Assembly (NCBI GenBank): GCA_016791365.1
Contig: JAEUMT010000008.1
Span: forward strand, 1-64,000
DNA: 64,000 bases
DNA from: Hyphomonadaceae bacterium
Lineage (GTDB): Bacteria > Pseudomonadota > Alphaproteobacteria > Caulobacterales > Aquidulcibacteraceae
Direction of reading: 5' to 3'
The translations under genes were made by a program, and so were the position numbers. Within the stretch, counting starts at the first letter, position 1, and every line of letters begins with the position of its first letter. A model generated the notes under the pieces. The model was not told the DNA's origin. It saw nothing but the letters and a program-made list of their open reading frames with translations, and searched no databases. Of this stretch, positions 15,295 through 25,067 are shown piece by piece.

Positions 15295-16647
15295 CTACTC
15301 CGCCGCCGGACGCAATTCTTCGGGTAGGGGTTCGAGTGGTGCGAAGCGCGCCGCATCTTCAACGAGCAACTCAGCGCGCAGCGTGAGATTGCCGTCATCG
15401 TCAGTGCTTTCTTCGACAATTTTCCCGTGCGCCGCGACTTGCGCGCGCACGCGGCCGGCATCGTCCGGCGACAAGGTGAGGGTGACGACGCGCGTTGCGG
15501 AGAAGGCGGCGCGATCGATCGCGGCGAGCAGGGCCTCTACGCCCTCCCCCGTTTCCGCTGAAAGCGCAACGGGGGGCAGGGCGCCCTGCCCCTGTCCCGC
15601 CGCTTGCGCGCGACGGAGGCGGCCAATGCGTGTGTCTTCATCGAGAAGGTCGATCTTATTCCACGCTTCGAGAACGGGCGGCGACTTGTCACTGGCGTCT
15701 TTGGAAAGCTGGGCGAGAACGCCCAGAACATCCCTCTTTTGATCTTCACTCTGCGGATGCGCGATGTCGCGCACGTGGACGAGCAAATCGGCTTCCGTGA
15801 CCGCTTCAAGCGTGGCGCGGAAGCTTTCGACCAGTTCGTGCGGCAAATCTGAAATGAAGCCGACGGTGTCGCTCATGATCACGGCGCGGCCGCTCGGCAG
15901 CTTCACTTGCCGCGCCGTGGGATCGAGCGTGGCGAAAAGCATGTCTTTTGCCAGCACGCCAGCGTGCGTGAGACGATTGAAGAGCGTCGATTTTCCGGCG
16001 TTGGTGTAGCCGACGAGCACGATGGCCGGCAGGCCGGCGCGCGAGCGTGCACGACGTTGCAGCCCGCGCGTGCGCCGCACGTCTTCGAGGTCTTTCTTTA
16101 GCCGGATGATACGGTCGGCAATGATGCGGCGGTCGAGTTCGATCTGTGTCTCACCAGGGCCGCCGGTCTTGCCTAAACCGCCGCGCTGGCGTTCCAGGTG
16201 CGTCCAGGTGCGCACGAGGCGCGAGCGCTCGTAGCCTTGGCGCGCGAGTTCGACCTGCAGCTTGCCTTCCTTGGTGCGCGCGCGGAGGCCGAAGATTTCG
16301 AGGATCAGCCCGGTGCGGTCGATCACCTTGGAGCCGATGTCGGTTTCAAGATTGCGCTGTTGAGCTGGCGAGAGCGGCGCATCGATGACGATCACGCCGG
16401 CGCCGAGTTCCTCGGACTGATCCTTGAGCCGCTCAACCCGCCCCGAGCCGAAATAGGTGCGCGGGTTGATTTGCCGAAGCGGCGCGGCTTCCGCGCCCGC
16501 AACCTCGAGCCCAAGCGCCTGCGCGAGGCCGACAGCCTCGAGCAAACGCGCTTCGCCATCGCGCACGCTTTCTTCCGCGCTCGCGAGCGGGCGCAGCACG
16601 ATGGCCTTGTTCAAATCCTTGAGCGGCGTATCAGCCGTCGACTTCAT
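15295..16647 (-). CDS. hflX: GTPase HflX
   Basis: 450 residues. HflX binds the 50S subunit and splits stalled ribosomes under stress. The N-terminal HflX domain contains [14 protein letters not shown], then a coiled linker with [21 protein letters not shown]. The G domain has G1 [17 protein letters not shown]3 [10 protein letters not shown] and G4 [26 protein letters not shown] is family specific. A C-terminal extension of about 80 residues follows. The start at 16647 gives MKSTADTPL and lies inside the last 17 bases of hfq, so both are read from one transcript. Confidence 0.94.
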   Translation of the reverse strand: MKSTADTPLKDLNKAIVLRPLASAEESVRDGEARLLEAVGLAQALGLEVAGAEAAPLRQINPRTYFGSGRVERLKDQSEELGAGVIVIDAPLSPAQQRNLETDIGSKVIDRTGLILEIFGLRARTKEGKLQVELARQGYERSRLVRTWTHLERQRGGLGKTGGPGETQIELDRRIIADRIIRLKKDLEDVRRTRGLQRRARSRAGLPAIVLVGYTNAGKSTLFNRLTHAGVLAKDMLFATLDPTARQVKLPSGRAVIMSDTVGFISDLPHELVESFRATLEAVTEADLLVHVRDIAHPQSEDQKRDVLGVLAQLSKDASDKSPPVLEAWNKIDLLDEDTRIGRLRRAQAAGQGQGALPPVALSAETGEGVEALLAAIDRAAFSATRVVTLTLSPDDAGRVRAQVAAHGKIVEESTDDDGNLTLRAELLVEDAARFAPLEPLPEELRPAAE

Positions 16648-16882
16648 CAGTCGCCTTTTCGCTCTCGAACAGCTGGACGGGCGCGCCCGGCATGATGGTC
16701 GAGATCGCGTGTTTATAGACAAGCTGCACTTGGCCGTCCCTGCGCAACAACACACAGAAATTGTCGAACCAGGTGACGACGCCCTGCAGCTTTACGCCAT
16801 TGACCAGAAAGATCGTGAGCGGCGTCTTCGACTTGCGGACCGCGTTGAGGAACGTGTCCTGCAGGTTTTGTTTCTTATCCAT
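16631..16882 (-). CDS. hfq: RNA chaperone Hfq
   Basis: 83-residue Sm-like protein that forms hexameric rings and pairs small RNAs with mRNAs. [11 protein letters not shown], the proximal-site segment [24 protein letters not shown] and the hallmark [10 protein letters not shown] are all present. The start MDKKQNL (16882) has GGGGG eight bases upstream; an ATG five codons earlier (16897) is in frame. The 3' end overlaps hflX by 17 bases, the classic hfq-hflX pair. Confidence 0.96.
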   Translation of the reverse strand: MDKKQNLQDTFLNAVRKSKTPLTIFLVNGVKLQGVVTWFDNFCVLLRRDGQVQLVYKHAISTIMPGAPVQLFESEKATDEVDG

Positions 16883-16996
16883 GGTGTTAGCCCCCATGTT
16901 GGATGAGTTTTATAGCGCCCCATCGAACGCGGGGCTGCGACTAGAGCTATAGGGTGCGCCGCATCATTCGCCAACCGCAACGGCGCCGATTTGCTG

Positions 16997-17842
16997 TCAG
17001 GCGCCTAAATAAGCGGCGCGCAAAGCTTCTGTGACAGAGCCGGGTTTGCCGTCGCCGATACGAACGCCGTCAATTTCGATGGCGGCGGTCGCGGCGTTAG
17101 AGGCTGCGGTGATGAAGGCCTCGCGCGCCGTCTTCGCTTCCTCGATCGTGAATGGCCGCTCCTCGACCTTCATCTGGCGTTCCTGAGCGATTTTGAGCAC
17201 AGCGCCGCGCGTGACGCCGTGGAGAATGTCGAACGAGAGTTCGCGCGTTCGCAGCACGCCGTTGGAGTCGACGATCCAGGCGTTGGAAGAGGTCCCTTCG
17301 GTGACAAGGCCGTGCTCATCAACGAACCACGCTTCGAAGGCCCCCTTCTCTTTTGCTCCCTGGCGGGCGAGCACATTGGGGAGGAGGTTGACCGACTTGA
17401 TGTCGCGGCGCCGCCAACGCGTCTCAGGGGCGCTGATAACTTTGATGCCGGCAGCCGCGCGCTTTGCAATCGCGGCGCGGTCGAGGTTCTTCGCCGTGAC
17501 GACGATCGTTGGCGCGGTCCCTGGCGCGGGAAACACATGATCGCGGCTGGCGGCGCCGCGGCTGACCTGCACATAGACGATGCCGTCGCTCACCCGATTG
17601 CGCCGCATCGTTTCGCGCATCACCGCCATGAGCGATGCTTCGCTCATCGGAGGCGTGATGCGCAGTTCCGCTAGCGAGCGCTGCAGGCGCGTCATGTGCG
17701 CCTCCGTGTCGAACATGCGCCCGCCGCGGATGGCCCAGACTTCGTAGATCGAATCCGCGAACTGAAAGCCGCGATCCATGATCGAGACGCTCGCGCTACG
17801 CAAAGGCACGTAGGCGCCGTTCACGTAGGCGATGCGACTCAT
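16997..17842 (-). CDS. dat: D-amino-acid transaminase (class IV)
   Basis: 281 residues, PLP-dependent fold type IV. The PLP lysine is in DIKSVNLLPNVLARQ (about residue 145), and the phosphate-binding loop reads EGTSSNAWIV. D-alanine transaminases share this D-I-K-S-x-N-L-L motif, and they make D-Ala and D-Glu for murein. The alternative is a branched-chain aminotransferase, but the length and the MDRGFQFADSIYEV start favour D-amino acids. The start overlaps the ntrX stop (ATGA), so it is the last gene coupled to the Ntr cluster. Confidence 0.86.
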   Translation of the reverse strand: MSRIAYVNGAYVPLRSASVSIMDRGFQFADSIYEVWAIRGGRMFDTEAHMTRLQRSLAELRITPPMSEASLMAVMRETMRRNRVSDGIVYVQVSRGAASRDHVFPAPGTAPTIVVTAKNLDRAAIAKRAAAGIKVISAPETRWRRRDIKSVNLLPNVLARQGAKEKGAFEAWFVDEHGLVTEGTSSNAWIVDSNGVLRTRELSFDILHGVTRGAVLKIAQERQMKVEERPFTIEEAKTAREAFITAASNAATAAIEIDGVRIGDGKPGSVTEALRAAYLGA

Positions 17843-19233
17843 TCGGGGTCAACGCCGTTGCGGCCCGGCGGATCAACGCCGAGCGATTTCAGTTTCCGGT
17901 GCAGCGCCGAACGCTCCATGCCGATGAAGGCGGCGGTGCGTGAGATGTTGCCGCCGAAGCGCGTGATCTGGACGTTGAGATATTCGCGCTCAAAACGCTC
18001 GCGCGCGTCGCGGAGCGGCAGGCCGATGACTTGCTGGAGGCCGTCGCGTTTGGACGATCCGGCCTGAGGCCACGCATCTTCAGGAAGATTGTCGACCGTG
18101 ACTGGTGTGGAGACGTCGCCCGTCGCCAGGATCAGGATACGCTCGATCACGTTGCGCAGCTGGCGGACGTTGCCTGGCCATTCGGCCGCTTGCAGCGCCG
18201 CCAACGCGTCTTCTCCGATCTGGCGCGCAGGCACGCCCGACATGCCGGCCAAGCGGCCAACGAAATACCCGGCGAGTTCCGGAATATCTTCTCGTCGCTC
18301 GCCCAGACTTGGCGACCGCAAGGGCACGACATTCAGACGGTGATAAAGATCTTCGCGGAAGCGGTTTTCCGCGATGTCGTCTGTGAGTTCGCGCGACGTG
18401 GACGAAACCACACGCACGTTGACTTGAACATCCGTGCTGCCGTGCAGGCGCTTGAAGCGTTGATCGACCAGCACGCGGAGAATCTTCGATTGGGTCTCAA
18501 GCGGCATGTCGCCGACTTCGTCAAGGAAGAGCGTACCCATGTGAGCTTGCTCGAACACGCCAATCTTCTTGGGACGTCCGTCCGCGCCTTCCTCACCGAA
18601 AATCTCGGTTTCCATGCGGTCCGGCGCGATTGAAGCCGCGTTGATCGCAACGAACGGACCCGCTGCACGCGGGCTGCGCTCGTGCAGCAAGCGCGCCACG
18701 AGTTCTTTGCCGGCGCCCGCCGGGCCGGTGATGAGCACACGTGAGTTCGTCTGCGCGACGCGATCAATCGACGCGCGAAGCGCGGCCATGACAGCGGACG
18801 AGCCGATAAGATTGTCGCTGGCGGCGGAGCGCGCCTTGAGCTCAACGTTTTCGCGTTTGAGTCGCGTCGTCTCCAACGCGCGGGATACGACGTGGAGCAA
18901 ACGATCGGCGGTAAACGGCTTTTCGACGAAGTCGTAAGCTCCCTTGCGGATTGCCGCGACGGCCGTCTCGATGGTCCCGTGTCCGGAGATCACAACGACT
19001 GGCAGGTCGGGATCAATGTCCTTGAAATTCGCCAGCAAATCCAAGCCGTCCATGCGGCTTCCTTGCAGCCAGATATCGAGCACGATCAAAGATGGACGCC
19101 GCTTGCCGAACGCGCTGAGCGCCTCGTCGCTATCGCGGGCGGTGCGGACTTGGTGGCCGTCGTCTTCGAGAATGCCGGACACCAGGTCGCGAATGTCGGC
19201 CTCGTCATCTACGACGAGAATATCTTGTGTCAT
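17839..19233 (-). CDS. ntrX: Sigma-54-type response regulator NtrX, without GAFTGA loop
   Basis: 464 residues: receiver domain (about 1-120, phospho-Asp in LIVLDIWLQG), AAA+ domain (about 140-370, Walker A GPAGAGKELVARLL, Walker B GTLFLDEVGDMP) and a C-terminal Fis-type helix-turn-helix (SRTAAFIGMERSALHRKLKS). The L1 loop, normally GAFTGA, reads EEGADGRPKKIGVFEQ, so contact with sigma-54 is unlikely. In relatives NtrX works with NtrY in nitrogen and redox or envelope signalling. It overlaps ntrY by the TGATG junction. Confidence 0.94.
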   Translation of the reverse strand: MTQDILVVDDEADIRDLVSGILEDDGHQVRTARDSDEALSAFGKRRPSLIVLDIWLQGSRMDGLDLLANFKDIDPDLPVVVISGHGTIETAVAAIRKGAYDFVEKPFTADRLLHVVSRALETTRLKRENVELKARSAASDNLIGSSAVMAALRASIDRVAQTNSRVLITGPAGAGKELVARLLHERSPRAAGPFVAINAASIAPDRMETEIFGEEGADGRPKKIGVFEQAHMGTLFLDEVGDMPLETQSKILRVLVDQRFKRLHGSTDVQVNVRVVSSTSRELTDDIAENRFREDLYHRLNVVPLRSPSLGERREDIPELAGYFVGRLAGMSGVPARQIGEDALAALQAAEWPGNVRQLRNVIERILILATGDVSTPVTVDNLPEDAWPQAGSSKRDGLQQVIGLPLRDARERFEREYLNVQITRFGGNISRTAAFIGMERSALHRKLKSLGVDPPGRNGVDPE

Positions 19234-21485
19234 CAGGTGGCTCCTGCGCCGTGTTCTGCAGCGTTGTCGATCGCGTCTTCGCCGCGTTTGGGGAGAACAA
19301 AACGAACGACCGCGCCTGGCCCTCCACCTGGCGCATCGTCCAACTCGATTAACCCCCCGTGGTCTTCAATGACGCGTGCGACGATGGCGAGCCCGAGGCC
19401 GGCGCCTTTCGTGCGCGTGGTGACGTATGGTTCGATAAGCCGGTGACGATCCTTCTCCGGGAAACCCAGCCCGTTGTCGATCACTTCAAACTGTACGCCA
19501 AAGTCGAGATCGCGAAGCCGAAGCGTGACGAACCCGTCTTTTGGTTCGCCATCGCGCTCACGCCGCGCCTGAACGCTTTCGCTCGCGTTCTTGATCAGAT
19601 TGAGCAGAGATTGGCCGATCAGCCGCTCGTCGCTTACAAGCCCGATTGGCTGCTCGGCGCCTTCGACTTCAATACGGATGTCGGGAAACACCAGACGCTG
19701 CGCGAACACCGTATCGCGCGCGACTTCGCTGATGTCGGCGAACGCCATGCGGGGCGTTGGCATGCGGGCGAAAGAAGAAAACTCATCGACCATGCGGCCA
19801 ATGTCGGCGACCTGACGCAGGATGGTGTCGGTGCACTTGGTGAAGGTATCCGGATCGGATGTGATTTCCGCCGCGTATTTCTTGCGCAACCGCTCCGCCG
19901 AAAGTTGGATCGGCGTCAATGGGTTCTTGATTTCATGCGCGATGCGACGGGCGACATCCTTCCACGCTTCCTGACGTTGCGCTGAAATGAGTTTCGTCAT
20001 GTCGTCGAAGGTCAGCACGACGCCGCCGTCGGCTTCCGGGTTCATGCGGACGCTGAGGTTTACCGATCCGCCCTCACGCATCAGGTCGACGCGCTGCGCG
20101 GGCGCTTCGCCGGGATGCGGCGGGCGATTGAGGAGTTCCGCGAACTCCGGGGCGATGTCGATCAAGCGCCGACCGCTGATTTCCGAGGTTTGAAGGCCGA
20201 GGAGCTGCACAGCGGAGCGGTTGGCGGCGCTGATGCGGCCATTGTTGTCGAGACCCATCACGCCGGCGCTGACGCCGCCGAGAACCGCTTCGATGAACGA
20301 GCGGCGGTTTTCGGAGTCTTCCTGCGCGGCGACGAGATCGCGCCGCTGCGTTTCAAGTTGCGCCGTCATTTTGTTGAACGCGCTCGCCAGCGCATCCACT
20401 TCGTCGCGTTCTTCGCCTACTGAAACGCGCGCCTTAAGATCGCCCGAAGCCACGCGTCGCGCCGCGCCCACCAAACGTCCAATCGGCTCGGCGACACGTG
20501 AAGCGCTCGTGAGGCCGACCCAACCTGCGCTGAGCAGCAGAAGCAGCGCCGTCGACAGGTATGCCATGCCGAGCAGGCCACGCATGGAATTTTGCTGATT
20601 GCGCGCGGCCCGATACTCGATGACCGATTCTTCGAACTGACGCAGCTGAGCCACTAAGCCCGGCTCTATTCGTTTTGAGACGTAAACGTAGGCGTTGTTG
20701 TAAGCGGTCAAACGATAGAGCGCGAGCAATCGGTCATTGTCCTGATCGAAGCGCACGGACATCTCGTTTGCGTTGGCCGCCGCGAATGCTTCTTGAGATG
20801 GCGCCCGATACGGCACTGCGTTCTCAACCAGCGCCCCGCCGGCAAGCACGCTGCCGCCGCTGTCGATGACATAGACCGACGAGAGCTCGCGGCGTTCGCC
20901 CTGGAGCTGCAAGAACGTTGCGTACCGCGTTGGATCGGACGTTAGGCCGGCGCGTGCATTGTTGAGGTCCTCAGCCATCGCTTCGACCTGGCCGCCAAGT
21001 CCGCCCGAGGCGAGATTGACGTAGGCGCGGCCAACATCGGCTGCGTTCTCGATGGTGCTGACGACACGCTGGCTGAACCAGCGATCCATGCCTTGCGAGA
21101 AGGTCACGCCGAGAAACGCCGCCACGATGATCGCGGGCGCGAGCGCGGCCAGACTGAACAAGGTCACGAACCGCAAATGCAGACGCGCCCCTGTCGCGGC
21201 TGCGCGCCATGCGCGTGCGACGCGGAGAATGCGGTGAACCAGGATGCCCGCAAGTCCGGCGGAGATGATCAGACTGACGATCAACAGCGTGCGGATGAGA
21301 CCGTTATTTTCGCCCGCGAGCCCATCGCCCATCAGAAGCGTGATCGTGGCGACAGCCGTCAGCAAACCCGCCACGGCGAGCCCAACCATGAAGGTCAGCG
21401 CGCTACGGCTCTGCGGCTGGTCTGAGAGCACGGCCGCTTCGGCCGGCTCGTTTGCTGTGATTTCGGCCATGGCCGGGGGCACCAT
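19233..21485 (-). CDS. ntrY: Membrane sensor histidine kinase NtrY
   Basis: About 750 residues. Several N-terminal membrane helices (LTFMVGLAVAGLLTAVATITL, LIVSLIISAGLAGILV, ALAPAIIVAAFLGVTF) surround a periplasmic part, then come HAMP (EPIGRLVGAARRVASGDLKARV), PAS (VLGGVSAGVMGLDNNGRI), the H box AHEIKNPLTPIQLSAERLRK, and an ATPase domain with N box NLIKNAS and G boxes DNGLGF and GAGLGLAIVARV. It phosphorylates NtrX. ATG 21485 and 21470 are both possible starts; I chose the former. It follows ntrC by 44 bases. Confidence 0.92.
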   Translation of the reverse strand: MVPPAMAEITANEPAEAAVLSDQPQSRSALTFMVGLAVAGLLTAVATITLLMGDGLAGENNGLIRTLLIVSLIISAGLAGILVHRILRVARAWRAAATGARLHLRFVTLFSLAALAPAIIVAAFLGVTFSQGMDRWFSQRVVSTIENAADVGRAYVNLASGGLGGQVEAMAEDLNNARAGLTSDPTRYATFLQLQGERRELSSVYVIDSGGSVLAGGALVENAVPYRAPSQEAFAAANANEMSVRFDQDNDRLLALYRLTAYNNAYVYVSKRIEPGLVAQLRQFEESVIEYRAARNQQNSMRGLLGMAYLSTALLLLLSAGWVGLTSASRVAEPIGRLVGAARRVASGDLKARVSVGEERDEVDALASAFNKMTAQLETQRRDLVAAQEDSENRRSFIEAVLGGVSAGVMGLDNNGRISAANRSAVQLLGLQTSEISGRRLIDIAPEFAELLNRPPHPGEAPAQRVDLMREGGSVNLSVRMNPEADGGVVLTFDDMTKLISAQRQEAWKDVARRIAHEIKNPLTPIQLSAERLRKKYAAEITSDPDTFTKCTDTILRQVADIGRMVDEFSSFARMPTPRMAFADISEVARDTVFAQRLVFPDIRIEVEGAEQPIGLVSDERLIGQSLLNLIKNASESVQARRERDGEPKDGFVTLRLRDLDFGVQFEVIDNGLGFPEKDRHRLIEPYVTTRTKGAGLGLAIVARVIEDHGGLIELDDAPGGGPGAVVRFVLPKRGEDAIDNAAEHGAGAT

Positions 21486-21529
21486 GTTGCGGATAAGCAA
21501 CACGGTGTTGAACCAATATCACGGTGAGG

Positions 21530-22909
21530 TCAATCGTTTCGGCCAGTAGTCAGGCCAAGGGCCTGTATTTTCTTCCGGAGGGTATTCCGGTTGATGCCCA
21601 GGATCGCCGCAGCCTTGATTTGGTTGCCGCGTGTCGCCTGGAGCGCCTGAGTGATGAGCGGTCGCTCCACTTCGGCCAGCAGCCGATCATAGAGCCCCGC
21701 CGCCGGGAAGCCAGGGTTCGCAGCAGCAAACTCCCCTTCCACCCGTCGCGTGACGGCGGACTCGAACCCGTCGGTTGCTTCTTCGGCCACGACATTGTTG
21801 TCGGCGTGACCAAGTTCGCGACCGATCTCGCGAGCGGTGATGACGCTGGCGGGGCTGAGCGCGGTGGCGCGCCGAAGCAGGTTCTCGAGTTCGCGGAGGT
21901 TGCCGGGAAAGCTGTGCGCCTTGAGCCGTTCAATGGCGGCGTTGTCGATGGACTTGTCCGGCAAGCCTTCGCGCTTGGCGCGTACAAGGAAGGCGCGCGC
22001 GAGATCGCCAATATCTTCAAGCCGCTCACGCAATGGCGGCATACGGATGACGACGACGTTCAGGCGATAAAACAAATCCTGCCGGAAACCGCCTTGGCGT
22101 GTGAGTGTCGCGAGGCTGCGTTGCGACGACACGATGAGCCGCGCATCAGGACGGTCACCGGGCTCTTCCGCGTGAAGCAGCCCTGCGAGCCGTGTTTGCG
22201 AGTCCTGCGGCAGTTCATCAATGTCTTCGAGAAAGAGCGTGCCGCCTTGCGCCTGCGCGAACTTGCCTTGCGGACCGAAGAGCTCGCGCTCAAGCTGGAG
22301 TGACTGCGCGCCGGCGAGGCTCATGGCGACGAACGGACCGGTTGCGCGGCGACCGTGATCGTGGATCGCGCGGGCAACGCGTTCCTTGCCGGTGCCGCTT
22401 TCGCCCTCGATGAGCACCATAAGGTCAGTGCCGGCGACACGCGCCATCACGCGATAAACGTCCTGCATCGGCGCCGAGCGGCCGATTAAGGGCAGCCGCT
22501 CTTCGCGTTCGGCTCTCGACGCTTGCGCGCGGGTCTTTGCGTCCGGGCCACCGATCAAGGCGCGTTTCACGGCCGCCATCAGATCATCGAGATCGAACGG
22601 CTTTGGCATGTAGTCGAACGCGCCGGCGCCGGCGGCGCCCAGCGCTGTGCTCACCGTGCTTTGCGCGCTCATGACGATGACCGGCAAATGCGGTCGCGCC
22701 ATACGCATGGCCGGGAGCGCGTCGAACACGCAATCGTCGCCCATATAGACGTCGCTCAGCACCAGATCGCCTTCGCCGTCGCGCACCCATTTTGAGAGCG
22801 TCGCGACATTGCCGGTGGCGCGCACATCGTAGCCTTCCTTGCCAAGCGCTTGTGAGAGCACCAGACGCAGCGAGTTGTCGTCTTCGGCTAGGAGAATGCG
22901 TGCGCTCAT
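21530..22909 (-). CDS. ntrC: Nitrogen response regulator NtrC, lacking the GAFTGA motif
   Basis: 459 residues: receiver (phospho-Asp in DLVLSDVYMG), AAA+ domain (Walker A IEGESGTGKERVARAI, Walker B GGTLFLEDIDELP) and Fis-type DNA-binding helix (IKAAAILGINRNTLRKKIQAL). Where enhancer-binding proteins have the GAFTGA loop, this protein runs from ELFGPQGKF straight to AQAQGGTLF: the loop is deleted. The same deletion is, as I recall, described for Caulobacter NtrC, which acts without sigma-54. It overlaps the ntrB stop by four bases. Confidence 0.94.
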   Translation of the reverse strand: MSARILLAEDDNSLRLVLSQALGKEGYDVRATGNVATLSKWVRDGEGDLVLSDVYMGDDCVFDALPAMRMARPHLPVIVMSAQSTVSTALGAAGAGAFDYMPKPFDLDDLMAAVKRALIGGPDAKTRAQASRAEREERLPLIGRSAPMQDVYRVMARVAGTDLMVLIEGESGTGKERVARAIHDHGRRATGPFVAMSLAGAQSLQLERELFGPQGKFAQAQGGTLFLEDIDELPQDSQTRLAGLLHAEEPGDRPDARLIVSSQRSLATLTRQGGFRQDLFYRLNVVVIRMPPLRERLEDIGDLARAFLVRAKREGLPDKSIDNAAIERLKAHSFPGNLRELENLLRRATALSPASVITAREIGRELGHADNNVVAEEATDGFESAVTRRVEGEFAAANPGFPAAGLYDRLLAEVERPLITQALQATRGNQIKAAAILGINRNTLRKKIQALGLTTGRND

Positions 22910-23988
22910 GTGGTTTCGTCCGGATCGATGGGGAGAAGAATTTTGAAAGCGGTGCGCCCGGGTTGGCTCTCGACTTCGATGCGGCCGTCATGGCGGGCGA
23001 TGATGTCGGCCGCGACCGTGAGACCAAGGCCCATGCCATCCCGCTTGGTGGTGGCGAAGGCTTCAAAAAGTCGATCGGCCACGTCAGGATGCAGGCCCGG
23101 GCCGTTGTCGACGATCTGGACTTCAAGTTGCGCGCGCGCGGCGCCGCTCGCGGCGGAGCGGAATTTCACGCCGGAGCGATATGACGTCGAAATCGCGATC
23201 TCGCCGTCCTCCTGATCGGTTACGGCTTCAGACGCGTTTTTGGCGATGTTTAGAAGCGCCTGGATCAGCTGATCCAGATCGCCGCGAACCTGCGGCAAGC
23301 TGGGATCATAGCGCTCACGGATCATCACTTCGGGCGCGCTGGAGCCGATGAGCTTGCGAACGCGATCAAGCGCTTCGTGAATATTGAAGCGATCAAAGCG
23401 CGGCGCATCCACGGCGCCCAGCGGGTCGATGCGGTCGGTCAGACGACGCACACGATCGACTTCGTCGACGATGAGTTTCGCGAGCGCGGCCGAGTCCGGA
23501 TCATCGGCGCGCGAGATAAGTTGGGCCGCGGCGCGAATGCCAGCGAGCGGATTGCGGACCTCGTGTGCGAGCGTGCGTGCGGCGGAACTGGCAGCCGCGG
23601 GCGGCGCGGCGCGCGCGCGCGGCGGACGCGTCATCACCAGCGCGATGTAGCCGTTCTCCCCCACCGGGCCAGCGGCGACGCTGGCATGACCAAGCGCGAA
23701 GCCGGGCCCCACCAAAGCGACATCCGCTTCCGCGACGCCGCTGGCGCCTGTGAGTGTGCGGCGCGCGAGCGCGATGATGGGCGCATCGGCGCCAAAGACT
23801 TCGTCGAGCCGCCTTCCCAGAAGACCGCGGCCGACGCCCGCCAGCAACTCGGCCGCAGCGGCGTTCACGAAGCGAATGCGTTCGCCGGCATCGATCCCCA
23901 GAACCGGCGCGGGCAGTGCTTCGAGCCACCGTTCCGCATCGGGGGCCAGGGAGCGCTGTGGCAGCGGTCGGATGATCGGATCGTTCAT
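22906..23988 (-). CDS. ntrB: Nitrogen sensor kinase NtrB
   Basis: 360-residue cytoplasmic kinase, PAS-like domain first (about 20-130: LPAPVLGIDAGERIRFVNAA), then the H box LAHEVRNPLAGIRAAAQLI and the ATPase domain with NIAKNASEAV, DNGPGL and GMGLGLTVAADIIARHDG. NtrB phosphorylates or dephosphorylates NtrC depending on PII. It overlaps dusB (upstream on the minus strand) by 4 bases, so dusB-ntrB-ntrC form one unit. Confidence 0.94.
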   Translation of the reverse strand: MNDPIIRPLPQRSLAPDAERWLEALPAPVLGIDAGERIRFVNAAAAELLAGVGRGLLGRRLDEVFGADAPIIALARRTLTGASGVAEADVALVGPGFALGHASVAAGPVGENGYIALVMTRPPRARAAPPAAASSAARTLAHEVRNPLAGIRAAAQLISRADDPDSAALAKLIVDEVDRVRRLTDRIDPLGAVDAPRFDRFNIHEALDRVRKLIGSSAPEVMIRERYDPSLPQVRGDLDQLIQALLNIAKNASEAVTDQEDGEIAISTSYRSGVKFRSAASGAARAQLEVQIVDNGPGLHPDVADRLFEAFATTKRDGMGLGLTVAADIIARHDGRIEVESQPGRTAFKILLPIDPDETT

Positions 23989-24968
23989 GCCGCGGCCCGA
24001 TCCAAACCTTCATCGAAAAGCGCGACGAGCGCCTCGCGAACGCGATTGGGATCCTCCAGCATGCAAATCCGCTTGCGGATGTCTCTCGCCTCCGGGCCGA
24101 ATTCCGCGTCGATCATCCAGGCGATGTGTTTGCGGGCAACACGAACGCCAAGCTTGCGATCGTAGAAGTCGAGGGTGTCGTCATAAAGCGCGAGCAGGCT
24201 GTGCAACATGCGGGCGCGCGGCGGTGGTGAAATCTCGCCACCATGCTTCAGCGCGCGTTCGATCGCCGCCGGCAGCCATGGTTTGCCTTGCGCGGCGCGT
24301 CCGATCATCACGCCTGCGGCGCCTGAAAGCTCACGCGCGTGTCGTGCATCGGTCGCCGTCGCGATATCGCCGTTTGCGATCACCGGAATGGATACAGCCT
24401 GCACGACGGGCGCAATGGCCGCCCAGTCGGCGGCGCCACGGAAGAACTGGTTGCGCGTGCGGCCATGAATCGTGAGCATGCGTACGCCGGTGTCCTGGGC
24501 GCGCTTGGCTATGTCCGGCGCGTTCAGCGAGTTGTCATCCCAGCCCAAACGCATCTTCAGCGTCACCGGCAGCTTGGTGGCGCTCACTGTCGCTTCCACC
24601 AGCCGCATTGCATGATCCGGCTCGCGCATGAGCGCCGAACCGCATGAGCCGCTCGTTACGCTCTTAGCCGGGCAACCCATGTTGATGTCGATAACGTCCG
24701 CCCCTGCCGCCTCCGCGAGACGTGCGCCCTCGGCCATCCATTTCGGGTCGCGGCCGGCCAGCTGGACGACCAACGGCGCGATCACGCCCGCGCCGGCGGC
24801 GCGGCGCACCATGTCGATGCGCGCCAGCGCCAATTGGTCCGAGGCCACCATCTCAGAGACGCAGTATTGGCCGCCGAACGCCTTGACCTGGCGACGGAAC
24901 GGGATGTCGGTCACGCCCGCCATCGGTGCGAGCGAGACAAGAGGCGGATTTTCGTTCAAATCGAACAC
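23985..24968 (-). CDS. dusB: tRNA-dihydrouridine synthase DusB
   Basis: 327-residue FMN-dependent enzyme that reduces uridines in the tRNA D-loop. APMAGVTDIPFRR near the start, the catalytic Cys in DINMGCPAKSVTSGSCGSAL, LKMRLGWDD, ITIHGRTR-type LTIHGRTRNQF and IGRAAQGKPW are diagnostic. It opens the dusB-ntrBC transcript. The GC-rich interval to ispDF (24969-25067) must hold divergent promoters. Confidence 0.94.
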   Translation of the reverse strand: MFDLNENPPLVSLAPMAGVTDIPFRRQVKAFGGQYCVSEMVASDQLALARIDMVRRAAGAGVIAPLVVQLAGRDPKWMAEGARLAEAAGADVIDINMGCPAKSVTSGSCGSALMREPDHAMRLVEATVSATKLPVTLKMRLGWDDNSLNAPDIAKRAQDTGVRMLTIHGRTRNQFFRGAADWAAIAPVVQAVSIPVIANGDIATATDARHARELSGAAGVMIGRAAQGKPWLPAAIERALKHGGEISPPPRARMLHSLLALYDDTLDFYDRKLGVRVARKHIAWMIDAEFGPEARDIRKRICMLEDPNRVREALVALFDEGLDRAAA

Positions 24969-25067
24969 TCAGCACCCCGGTTCAACGAGGAGCTTAGGGC
25001 GCCTAAAAAGCGGGCGCCAAGGGTTTTATGCTGCGATGCAACATTTTTGGACCGGGTTTCTCCAGTT

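Noticed and set aside
19359-19985. 208-codon plus-strand frame inside ntrY
   Set aside because: Antisense shadow of NtrY, whose kinase motifs are certain.
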